Of a DNA stretch of 8,000 nucleotides, positions 1 through 5,773 are shown piece by piece; position 1 is the first letter of the stretch, and every line of letters begins with the position of its first letter. The stretch spans positions 1 to 8,000 of the forward strand of contig CAMTOM010000054.1 of assembly GCA_947074125.1 (NCBI GenBank). The letters run 5' to 3'. The notes under the pieces are model-generated. The model saw only the letters and a list, made by a program, of their open reading frames with translations, ran no database searches and was not told the DNA's origin. The stretch comes from an uncultured Desulfovibrionaceae bacterium (GTDB taxonomy: Bacteria > Desulfobacterota > Desulfovibrionia > Desulfovibrionales > Desulfovibrionaceae). Both the position numbers and the translations under genes were made by a program.

Positions 1-77
1 ATGAGTCAGAGCGATGGCTGCATGCGATGCCCAAAAAAGATCTTGTACAGGCATATATTGATCGCGCAACAAAATAA
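1..77 (+). CDS. C-terminal end of an unidentified protein (5' end outside window)
   Basis: Reading from base 3, 24 codons are open before the TAA at 75-77 and end in WLHAMPKKDLVQAYIDRATK. The residues alternate hydrophobic and charged in a way typical of a C-terminal amphipathic helix. The other two plus frames either stop early or run on into poly-Phe/Asn low complexity, which makes frame 3 the most gene-like. The protein family cannot be recognised from so short a tail. No clear hairpin follows the stop, so where its transcript ends is unknown. Confidence 0.55.
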   Translation, partial: ESERWLHAMPKKDLVQAYIDRATK

Positions 78-322
78 TAAAAATATTGAGAATATCACAA
101 TAATAAAACCAGGTAACTTTTTTGTTTTCCCTTTTCGCTTTCAATAACAAAAAACGGAAAATTTCAATAAAAAATACAGGAATATGCCTAACAGACTTTA
201 CAGGGCATGGCAGTGCAGGTAAGAACAGAAGACGTTATCAACACAGGCTGCCTCACTATCTCCTGAAACAAATATATGAGAGACATCACCACCTTACAGC
301 CAGACGCGCGGAGAACACAAAT
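78..322 (+). other. AT-rich intergenic leader upstream of the sensor gene
   Basis: These 245 bases separate the upstream stop from the chosen start of the sensor gene. They are open in the sensor frame from a TTG at 122. That 67-residue extension (Asn, Lys, Arg and His rich) has no ribosome binding site and would place a polar segment before the first membrane helix, so it is treated as non-coding. Visible structure is a 5-bp palindrome, ATATT GAG AATAT (83-95), and an A/T inverted repeat of 9 bp, TTTTTTGTT (118-126) with AACAAAAAA (146-154). No convincing -35/-10 pair was found, although the sensor promoter must presumably lie here or further upstream. Confidence 0.5.
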
Positions 323-2425
323 ATGAGCACGCAGCACATTCCCCCCTCAAAAATTGATACCACGATTCCCAAAAGCGTTGTCCAGATGATTGCGCTAGGC
401 GTTACCATCGCCATCCTCACCGCAGCCTATGTGCTTTGCAGCACGTATTATGCTACCGAGCGCCAAAAGCTTCTTGCAGAGCAGGAGCGCCTCCTTTCTG
501 CATGGGTATCCAGTACAAGCAAAGCCATTTCACTCTGGAACACAGAGCTGGAATCACAAGCCAGACGGATCAGCACATCAGAGCTTTACCGCCAATTCGC
601 TGCTGATGTCGGCCAGCTTGACAGTAGAGCAACAACACAAATCAATGAGCTGGAAAATCCCAAAGGCCTCCCCAAAGACATTTCAATACTGGTTGAACAG
701 ATTCCTCTGCTGCGTAATGTTCTGATGGACTTCATGAACTTTAACGGCATGACAGATGTCCGTATTGTAAACAAGGAAGGTGTCACCATTCTCTCCGCCA
801 TGGTGCGCCCCAATGCCGTAACACCAGAGCAGCACGACATTATTAAAAAAGCTCTGGAACAGCGCAGCATTACCTTCGCAGCAGTACGTGGCACATCAGC
901 AGGGCTTGTACTTGATTTTGCCGCACCACTTCACGCCGATCTCACACCACAGCAAAGCAAGCAGGAGCTGGGAGCCCTTTTACTCAGCGTTCCTGTTACT
1001 GCTCAGATTTCCCGCTTTCTTTCCAGAGACATCCCTAATGAAAGTGGTCTGAAAGCATATCTTGTCCAGAAACACCGCAATACCTGGGAAAATCTTCAAG
1101 TGCAGCCTGCCATGCCCATCCCCCTGCAACAAGATGCTCCTTTTACGCAATCTGAAATTCCTTTTGCAGAACGTATCGCACTTACAGGCACAGAAAATGT
1201 TTTTTCTATTGGCACACAAATTCCGGAACAAAACTGGTGGCTTGTACTGGAAAAGCCCGCTTCTGAAATTCTGTCACAAATGCGCTATCGCGCCTATACT
1301 ATTTATGGCATAGGCTTCCTGATCGCTCTCGGTATCCTTTTGATCATGGGATTGATCTGGCGCAGCCTTGTCAGCCGCCAGCAAAAACAGCTCGCGACCC
1401 ACTTTGAAACACTCTATCGTCTCACACAGCAACAAAAGCGCTTGCTTGATGGTGTGAACGCCTCTCTTGATGTGGGTCTTGTCATGTACAATCTGAACGG
1501 AGAAATCCAGATATGCAATCCCGCTTTTGGCAAGATTGTAGGAAAGTCTCCTGAAGAAACAGAAAAAGAAACACTTGTTTCTCTTTTTGACAGCACCATA
1601 ACAACAACGCTGTTACAAGGCATTCGCAATGTCACTCAGTCGCAAAAAGGGGAAACAATAGAAATCTCCCTCCTGAAAGGTACAGATATCCACCTGTACC
1701 GCGTTACCCTTTTTCCTGCCACGGACGTTGAAACAAGTAGCGAAGAGAACAAAAGTGCTGTCGCTATCTTCCAGGATATTACTCAGTTCCGTCTGCGCAG
1801 TCAGCAACAGCAACAGCAACAACACAATACCATTACAGCGCTCATTCGCGCTATCGAAAGCGTAGATCCCTATCTGACAGGTCATTCTTCCCTTATGCAA
1901 GAATTTGCTGATCAGGTTTGCCGCCAGATGGCTCTTGATCCCAAAGACCGTCAGACTCTGGAAATCGCCACAAGCCTTTCTCAGATCGGCCGTCTCTTTG
2001 TCCCACGCGAGCTACTCGCCAAAACAGAGAAGCTCTCAGAGGAAGAACAGAAAGAACTTATGCGCATTCCCGAACACGCATTCTCCGTGCTTCGCTATGT
2101 TGATTTCGGTCTTCCCGTCACAGAGTCCATTTACACAATGTATGAGAACATTGACGGTAGCGGTTATCCACGTGGTCTTAAAGCCGATGAAATCGGTATT
2201 CATGCGAGAGTTCTCGCTGTTCTGAATGCCTTCTGCGCCATGATCAGCCCACGCTCTTACCGTACAGCCATGCCTGTAGAAAAAGCGTTAAATATCCTTC
2301 GCTCAAAAGATGCGATTTATGATCAATCTATTGTTGAAATGCTCGCTTCTGTTGTTTATTCTGCCGAAGGTAAACAGATTATGACATACAGAGGAACAAA
2401 TATCACACAGCCTCAAGTAGACTAA
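323..2425 (+). CDS. Membrane sensor: Cache-like, PAS and degenerate HD-GYP domains
   Basis: A 700-residue signalling protein. The start ATG at 323 has GGAG at 310-313, nine bases upstream. Residues about 19-40 form a membrane helix, followed by an extracytoplasmic region to about 322 that reads like a Cache-type sensor and ends in the typical membrane-proximal NWWLVLEKP. A second helix spans about 324-346. A PAS-like domain lies at about 375-490 (DGVNASLDVGLVMYNLNGEI, then FQDIT). A seven-Gln linker leads to an HD-GYP domain at about 501-680. In active HD-GYP enzymes this fold hydrolyses cyclic di-GMP using a two- or three-metal site. Here E512 and H521 (TGHS) and the loop DGSGYP (611-616) remain. 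The HDxGK motif, however, reads SQIGR (553-557), the HP histidine is I582, the HH pair is M606-Y607, and the late Asp is N635. The protein is therefore probably a non-catalytic binder or interaction module, which is an inference. The input signal is unknown. Domain identity is firm and the activity is doubtful. Confidence 0.9.
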   Translation: MSTQHIPPSKIDTTIPKSVVQMIALGVTIAILTAAYVLCSTYYATERQKLLAEQERLLSAWVSSTSKAISLWNTELESQARRISTSELYRQFAADVGQLDSRATTQINELENPKGLPKDISILVEQIPLLRNVLMDFMNFNGMTDVRIVNKEGVTILSAMVRPNAVTPEQHDIIKKALEQRSITFAAVRGTSAGLVLDFAAPLHADLTPQQSKQELGALLLSVPVTAQISRFLSRDIPNESGLKAYLVQKHRNTWENLQVQPAMPIPLQQDAPFTQSEIPFAERIALTGTENVFSIGTQIPEQNWWLVLEKPASEILSQMRYRAYTIYGIGFLIALGILLIMGLIWRSLVSRQQKQLATHFETLYRLTQQQKRLLDGVNASLDVGLVMYNLNGEIQICNPAFGKIVGKSPEETEKETLVSLFDSTITTTLLQGIRNVTQSQKGETIEISLLKGTDIHLYRVTLFPATDVETSSEENKSAVAIFQDITQFRLRSQQQQQQQHNTITALIRAIESVDPYLTGHSSLMQEFADQVCRQMALDPKDRQTLEIATSLSQIGRLFVPRELLAKTEKLSEEEQKELMRIPEHAFSVLRYVDFGLPVTESIYTMYENIDGSGYPRGLKADEIGIHARVLAVLNAFCAMISPRSYRTAMPVEKALNILRSKDAIYDQSIVEMLASVVYSAEGKQIMTYRGTNITQPQVD
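1802..1822 (+). repeat. CAGCAA tandem repeat encoding a seven-Gln linker
   Basis: Three tandem CAGCAA units plus a further CAA encode Gln 494-500, exactly between the PAS-like and HD-GYP-like domains. Short in-frame hexamer repeats can change copy number without breaking the frame, so linker length could vary between strains. Confidence 0.85.
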
Positions 2426-2429
2426 CCAC

Positions 2430-2466
2430 CTTTCCCCGCCTTCCTCTATATGGAAGGCGGGGAAAG
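2430..2466 (+). terminator. Strong 15-bp hairpin after the sensor gene
   Basis: A perfect inverted repeat, CTTTCCCCGCCTTCC (2430-2444) with its complement at 2452-2466 and a 7-base loop, begins five bases after the sensor stop. It is GC-rich and placed where a terminator would be. The sequence after it (TAAAACATC) lacks a T-run, so it may be a weak intrinsic terminator or an mRNA 3'-end stabiliser rather than a classical one. Confidence 0.7.
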
Positions 2467-2550
2467 TAAAACATCTAGACGAGAGCGGACTCAAAAACCT
2501 TTTTAGGCCTTCTCGATTAGAAAGTTTCCAATAAGGGTATACGCGCCACC

Positions 2551-3786
2551 ATGCGAATTCTTTTTCTGGACAGATCCCATCCTGCCCATTTTCGGCATAT
2601 CGTTCCCTATCTTGCTGCATCAGGACACTATGATGTTGCTTTCCTGTCTGAGTATAAAAAGAAAGAACAGGAAACACCCGGGGTTCGTTACTCATACGTG
2701 CGCTATCCTACAACTGCCAATAAGCAGAATATCCGTGAGCAAACCTTTCTCAGCCTCGCGAGGCGAGCAGAAGCCTTTGGTTCTGCCATGGAGCAATTGC
2801 GTGTTTCTGGCTTTGAACCAGATGTTATCTACGCCAACGCCAGTAGCGCCTGTGGTTTTTTTGCGCCACAAATATTTTCAAAAGCCCCCCTTATTCTTGG
2901 TCTTGACTGGTACTTTAATCGCAAGACAGATCAAAGTTTTTTTGAGCAAGGCATCAGTGCACCAATACCAGCAGACTTTGCTCCACTGGCCATCCGCAAT
3001 CTTTTCCAGGTAGGCCAGCTCACAGCGTGTACAGTTGCCCTCACCAACACCTCATGGCAGCGTGACAACTTTCCTCCAGAGCATCAAAAAAAGATCCATG
3101 TGATGCACGAAGGCATCAATACGGATTATTTTACTCCTGGCAGCAATAGCGTCCAATTGGATGACACGGTTCTCGGCGGAGGGCGTGATTTAGTAACCTA
3201 TATTTCACGCACTCTCTCTCCTTATGGGGGCTTTGAGACATTCTACAAATCCCTTCCAAGTATTGTGAAAGCCAGGAAATACTGTCATGTTCTGATTGTG
3301 GGTCGCTCTATTGCAAATGAAGGCTCTGAAGAAGAAAGCTATCTGAAAAGATTGATGCGGGAAATTCCTGTCGACAGTTCACGAATACATTTTTTAGATT
3401 TCTGCAATTATGAAGAGTATCGGGCGATTATCCGAGCCTCATCGGTACATGTTTTTATGACAGCCCCACTGGCTCTTCCTTCCAGCCTGCTGGACATTAT
3501 GAGCTGTGCCAGCCTCGTTGTTGCATCAGACACCCCCCCCGTAACAGAAATTATCAAACACCAGCACAATGGTCTTCTCACAGATTTTTGGGATAGCGAA
3601 GCACTGGCACAAACAATCATCCACGCTCTGGAAAATAAGAATGACCTGACCCACCTTGCCCAGGAGGCTCGGGAGACCATTCTGAAGCGCTTCAGTACAA
3701 GCGTCATTCTTCCCAAGCAGGAACAGTTTATTCTCAAAATATTACAGCAATCGCAAGAAAAAGATACAGATGAGAACACACCATAG
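2551..3786 (+). CDS. Family 4 glycosyltransferase
   Basis: A 411-residue GT-B enzyme that should transfer a sugar from a nucleotide-sugar donor, probably in surface glycan or glycoprotein synthesis. Acceptor and donor cannot be read from the sequence. The N-terminal half starts with MRILFLDRSHPAHFRHI and has the HPAHFRH..LAASGH layout of the Glyco_trans_4_3 type. The linker motif HEGINTDYF lies at 186-194. The C-terminal donor-binding half contains LVTYISRTLSPYGGF (214-228), VLIVGRS (247-253) and SLLDIMSCASLVVASDTPPV (312-331). In this group the motif usually reads SLLEAMA, so D315 is a conservative change from the usual Glu. There is no signal peptide or membrane helix, so it is cytoplasmic or peripheral. 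The start has only AAGGG (2533-2537) with a long 13-base gap. A run of eight C at 3533-3540 lies in the conserved DTPPV motif. No other glycan genes flank it. Confidence 0.88.
   Translation: MRILFLDRSHPAHFRHIVPYLAASGHYDVAFLSEYKKKEQETPGVRYSYVRYPTTANKQNIREQTFLSLARRAEAFGSAMEQLRVSGFEPDVIYANASSACGFFAPQIFSKAPLILGLDWYFNRKTDQSFFEQGISAPIPADFAPLAIRNLFQVGQLTACTVALTNTSWQRDNFPPEHQKKIHVMHEGINTDYFTPGSNSVQLDDTVLGGGRDLVTYISRTLSPYGGFETFYKSLPSIVKARKYCHVLIVGRSIANEGSEEESYLKRLMREIPVDSSRIHFLDFCNYEEYRAIIRASSVHVFMTAPLALPSSLLDIMSCASLVVASDTPPVTEIIKHQHNGLLTDFWDSEALAQTIIHALENKNDLTHLAQEARETILKRFSTSVILPKQEQFILKILQQSQEKDTDENTP
3533..3540 (+). repeat. C8 homopolymer inside the glycosyltransferase
   Basis: Codons 328-330 (ACC CCC CCC) give eight consecutive C, the longest C tract in the window. 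Loss of one C would make the next codon TAA immediately and remove the last 81 residues. Gain of one C also leads to an early stop. This is a possible slippage site and nothing in the sequence proves that it varies. Confidence 0.6.
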
Positions 3787-3804
3787 CATTTACGCTGCAA
3801 CATG

Positions 3805-3901
3805 TTTTTTTAAATACCTTTCTTCCATACTACCTCCCCCTTTTTCAACACAAAAACTACTCAAAACCCCCCTTAGCCCTCACCCTATTCTTACACAAAA
3901 T
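3805..3901 (+). terminator. C-rich, G-depleted stretch, possible Rho-utilisation site
   Basis: These 97 bases downstream of the glycosyltransferase contain one G (3876) and 35 C on the transcribed-sense strand. This C-over-G bias in an unstructured stretch is what Rho loading sites look like, and no intrinsic hairpin with a T-run lies between this gene and the V4R gene. It is flanked by an 8-bp inverted repeat, TGCAACAT (3796-3803) and ATGTTGCA (3903-3910), of unknown meaning. The call rests on composition and position only. Confidence 0.4.
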
Positions 3902-3986
3902 GATGTTGCACTTTTTTTCATGCAATGTTAGGCAAACACAGATTCTCCTTCATATAGTTTGAGTATCCTTCAACCCCCCACACCAT

Positions 3987-3991
3987 GAGGA
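3987..3991 (+). promoter_or_regulatory. Ribosome binding site that decides the V4R gene start
   Basis: GAGGA lies eight bases before the ATG at 4000 and overlaps the alternative ATG at 3985. That upstream ATG has only C-rich sequence in front of it (CAACCCCCCACACC) and no Shine-Dalgarno match. The ATG at 4000 is therefore the better start. Confidence 0.8.
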
Positions 3992-3999
3992 ACAAACAC

Positions 4000-4515
4000 A
4001 TGACCACCCGCTTTTACAAGTTTAACTGGGACTTTATTGGTAACATTGAAGAAGGTCGCCCAAATCTTGGCAACACCACTCGTATAGAAGTGTATCGCCT
4101 TTTTCAGTATACACTGCGTGACATCATGGAAGAAAAGCTTGGTACAGAAGAAGCCGATCACATGTTACACGCCGCAGGTTTTCTGGCAGGAAAACATTTT
4201 TTTGAAAAATTTATTGGCACTTGTGACAGCGTGGATACTTTTGTCAGCCGCGTACAGCAGGCTCTTATGGAATTCAATATTGGCATTTTGCGTGTAGAAC
4301 AGGTTAATATGGACACGCTCACCTTCGTCTTGAGTGTTTCCGAGGATTTGGACTGTTCAGGTCTGCCAGAACTCAGCCACGGCGTTTGCACATATGATGA
4401 AGGCTTTGTCGCAGGTTTGTTTTTTGGATTCACAGGAAAAGAATTTGTGGCAGAAGAAGTGGATTGCTGGTGTACAGGAGACCGTACATGCCGCTTTGAA
4501 GTACGCCCCCGCTAG
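4000..4515 (+). CDS. V4R (4-vinyl reductase-type) domain protein
   Basis: A 171-residue, single-domain soluble protein. It opens with FYKFNWDFIGNIEEGRPNLG, followed by a helical part (VYRLFQYTLRDIMEEKLG, then ADHMLHAAGFLAGKHFFEKF). It ends with the characteristic V4R tail: Cys119, Cys130 with DEG at 133-135, a Gly-rich stretch, then EEVDCWCTGDRTCRFEV with Cys156, Cys158 and Cys164. V4R domains bind small hydrophobic or other small molecules and often act as sensor modules. The clustered Cys and acidic residues are the usual candidate metal site. Bacteriochlorophyll vinyl reductase BchJ shares the fold, but nothing here suggests pigment synthesis. The protein has no output domain, so it would have to act by binding a partner or as a small-molecule carrier. 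It stands alone between a G-poor stretch and a hairpin and is probably transcribed by itself. Ligand and partner are unknown. Confidence 0.88.
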   Translation: MTTRFYKFNWDFIGNIEEGRPNLGNTTRIEVYRLFQYTLRDIMEEKLGTEEADHMLHAAGFLAGKHFFEKFIGTCDSVDTFVSRVQQALMEFNIGILRVEQVNMDTLTFVLSVSEDLDCSGLPELSHGVCTYDEGFVAGLFFGFTGKEFVAEEVDCWCTGDRTCRFEVRPR

Positions 4516-4556
4516 CAAATCCATTTCTCCCAACCAACCGTTTTTCTTTACATCTC

Positions 4557-4609
4557 GTTTGACAAACTCCCGATACACTCCCGTATCGGGAGTTTATTTA
4601 TTGTCAAAC
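4557..4609 (+). terminator. Two-tier hairpin terminator after the V4R gene
   Basis: The inner stem pairs AAACTCCCGATAC (4564-4576) with GTATCGGGAGTTT (4583-4595) around a 6-base loop and is followed by ATTTATT, which serves as a moderate T-rich tail. Outer arms GTTTGACA (4557-4564) and TGTCAAAC (4602-4609) are also perfect complements and could extend the structure across a small bulge. The inner hairpin alone is a good terminator for the V4R transcript. Confidence 0.8.
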
Positions 4610-4643
4610 GCCACACACTACTTTGGAAATATGTCCATCTTGC

Positions 4644-4672
4644 TTGACAAAAAGAACAAAGCGCATTACTTT
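4644..4672 (+). promoter_or_regulatory. Sigma70-type promoter for the acidic protein gene
   Basis: A perfect -35 box, TTGACA (4644-4649), is followed after 17 bases by TACTTT (4667-4672) as the -10. It sits between the V4R terminator and the next gene, and a start near 4679 would give a leader of about 40 bases. The -35 and spacing are ideal and the -10 is a partial match. Confidence 0.6.
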
Positions 4673-4717
4673 TTTGAAAAGAATGCTTCATACGCCTTAA
4701 CCATTTAGAGATTTGTT

Positions 4718-5344
4718 ATGAAAAGCAATATTTCCCTTACGCCATCTTCTGATGCTATCAATGGCACTATCGTGCAGATTGGCCTCTCTACAGAAGCCGA
4801 TGATGTCTTTGCACAGCAAGACAACCTGCTCGACTGGCTTCATGCTGCCCCCGCCCTCACAACTCTTGATGTAGAACTTCTCAGTTCTGTAGATGGAGCC
4901 TCTGTGGGTGCCTCAGATGAAATGTCTTTTATCGGCGATGTTGCAGATGATATTTTGGAAACATATACCTCACATAACGAAAATATCTCTACACCTCCCT
5001 CATTTGATACCTACGCTCTGGCAATCTGGCCAGAACTTACCACAGACAGTTCTCTCAACCTTACTGAATTTCTGCAAAATACAGACATGCAGGCTATGCA
5101 GGAATTCCATCCCATTCCTGATTTTTCTGCGCGCTCGGACAGCCTTGCTGAAATATTCTCATATATTGATATCAGCGCCCCAGTGTCTCTTTCAGCCCCT
5201 GAGACACAAGTTCTCAGCACCACAGCACAACATAGCATGTCTGCCGAATTTTCCACATCAGTTTCGCAGATGTATACTTCCCTGGTTTTGGATGAGCTCA
5301 GCCCCCTGCAAAAGGCCATGGAAGGTAGTGGTACAGACGTATAG
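4718..5344 (+). CDS. Extremely acidic protein of unknown function
   Basis: A 208-residue protein that I do not recognise. It contains 32 Asp/Glu (19 D, 13 E) against 3 Lys/Arg (K2, K199 and one Arg), no Cys and only two Trp, and is rich in Ser, Thr, Leu and Ala. There is no Sec signal peptide, membrane helix or lipobox. Short hydrophobic patches such as NLLDWLHAAPALTTLDVELL and TYALAIWPEL suggest amphipathic helices, and the C-terminal third is Ser/Thr rich. Such composition fits substrates of type I secretion or acidic adaptor proteins, but the RTX GGxGxD repeats are absent, so neither can be claimed. The ATG at 4718 has a weak TAGAG (4706-4710) at seven bases. The gene has its own promoter and a strong terminator, which supports its being real and separately expressed. 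The codon pattern resembles its neighbours, so there is no clear sign of recent transfer. Confidence 0.75.
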   Translation: MKSNISLTPSSDAINGTIVQIGLSTEADDVFAQQDNLLDWLHAAPALTTLDVELLSSVDGASVGASDEMSFIGDVADDILETYTSHNENISTPPSFDTYALAIWPELTTDSSLNLTEFLQNTDMQAMQEFHPIPDFSARSDSLAEIFSYIDISAPVSLSAPETQVLSTTAQHSMSAEFSTSVSQMYTSLVLDELSPLQKAMEGSGTDV

Positions 5345-5369
5345 CAACATCAAGACTATCATAACCCCC

Positions 5370-5400
5370 AAAAGACCCGCTCCTGGAGCGGGTCTTTTTT
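5370..5400 (+). terminator. Intrinsic terminator after the acidic protein gene
   Basis: AAAAGACCCGCT (from 5370) pairs with AGCGGGTCTTTT around CCTGG and ends in a six-T run at 5395-5400. It begins 26 bases after the stop codon. This is the clearest rho-independent terminator in the window. The A-run on the left mirrors the T-run, so it could also act on transcripts from the other strand. Confidence 0.93.
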
Positions 5401-5556
5401 ATCATCCCCCTTTCTTCACATCTCACAGCCTGCTCTCTTCTCACAAATCTTGGCTCTCGCTGTCTAAATAATACAATCTTAAAAATTTTTTATCTTCAGC
5501 AAGTTACCCCCCAAGGACTGACCATCCCATTGTGAGTACTGAAAAACAACGTAAAC

Positions 5557-5646
5557 TCCCCCTCCTGCCTCTATCATTTGAAAAGTTTTAGGGGGATGGG
5601 GGTTTGGGGGAAGGAGACCCTTTTCCAAAAGGGACCCTTCCCCCAA
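5557..5646. repeat. Probable dispersed hairpin element with three G5 runs
   Basis: G5 runs lie at 5591-5595, 5598-5602 and 5606-5610. The last begins a long hairpin: TTGGGGGAAGG (5604-5614) pairs with 5636-5646, then a small internal loop, then CCCTTTT (5618-5624) pairs with AAAAGGG (5627-5633). TCCCCCT (5557-5563) can also pair with AGGGGGA (5590-5596). Intergenic elements of this G-run plus hairpin style are, to my knowledge, commonly repeated in Desulfovibrio-type genomes. Only one copy is in this window, so repetition is an inference. Confidence 0.5.
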
Positions 5647-5713
5647 CAAGCAATCGCTAAAGCAACGATGGACAAAATCTTTTTGAAAAACGCACTCATT
5701 ATCTTTTTTCCTC

Positions 5714-5741
5714 TTGACTGCCACGTACCAGGCTTTACTTA
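5714..5741 (+). promoter_or_regulatory. Weak candidate promoter for htpG
   Basis: TTGACT (5714-5719) is close to the -35 consensus, and TACTTA (5736-5741) lies 16 bases downstream as a poor -10. The preceding CTC gives CTCTTGACT, slightly like a heat-shock sigma32 -35, but no CCCCAT-type -10 follows. The placement between the structured element and the gene is right, while the match itself is weak. Confidence 0.3.
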
Positions 5742-5760
5742 AGCAGCAGTCTCACACTTC

Positions 5761-5766
5761 AGGAGG
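5761..5766 (+). promoter_or_regulatory. Ribosome binding site that decides the htpG start
   Basis: A perfect AGGAGG lies seven bases before the ATG at 5774. The open frame extends 20 codons further up to a TTG at 5714, but that extension has no binding site and would itself contain the AGGAGG. HtpG proteins normally begin only a few residues before the conserved helix seen here. Confidence 0.92.
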
Positions 5767-5773
5767 AAAAGGC

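Larger units (their letters stand above)
5401..5773. other. Gene-free interval with a G-run/C-run structured element
   Basis: About 370 bases between the acidic gene terminator and htpG. The first 65 bases are C/T rich and G-poor. An A/T patch (5481-5496) and a C6 run (5507-5512) follow, then the hairpin and G-run element described separately, and finally the htpG leader. The minus strand is open from 5724 down to 5479 (81 codons). That translation simply reads through the hairpin and homopolymers (PPNPHPPK and similar) and has no convincing start signal. A 24-codon plus-strand frame at 5668 also lacks a ribosome binding site. No gene, tRNA or riboswitch is supported here. Confidence 0.6.

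Noticed and set aside
185..262. Possible cyclic di-GMP riboswitch before the HD-GYP gene (ACAGGGCA and nearby short complementary words)
   Set aside because: The conserved core of the GEMM class (GCAAACC and ACGCAAAG-type segments) is absent, and only a short word matches.
122..322. 67-residue N-terminal extension of the sensor protein from a TTG start
   Set aside because: It has no ribosome binding site at 122 and a Lys/Arg/His/Asn-rich low-complexity content, while the ATG at 323 has GGAG at good spacing and precedes a normal short N-terminus before the first membrane helix.
3985..3999. Upstream ATG for the V4R protein
   Set aside because: It lacks a ribosome binding site and overlaps the GAGGA that serves the ATG at 4000.
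4334..4708. 124-codon plus-strand frame overlapping the end of the V4R gene
   Set aside because: Its first half is an out-of-frame shadow of the V4R gene, and its second half crosses the terminator and the promoter of the next gene.
5479..5724. 81-codon minus-strand reading frame
   Set aside because: It reads through a long hairpin and homopolymer runs, giving Pro/Gly/Leu low complexity. There is no credible start, so it is best explained as a by-product of the structured element.
5668..5742. 24-codon plus-strand frame starting MDKIFLKNALIIFF before htpG
   Set aside because: It has no Shine-Dalgarno sequence, is very short, and begins at the edge of the structured element. The hydrophobic look comes from T-rich DNA.
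5690..5760. Heat-shock control sites for htpG (sigma32 promoter or CIRCE)
   Set aside because: Only CTTGACT and a lone GCACTC half-word are present. The matching -10 and the second CIRCE arm are missing.
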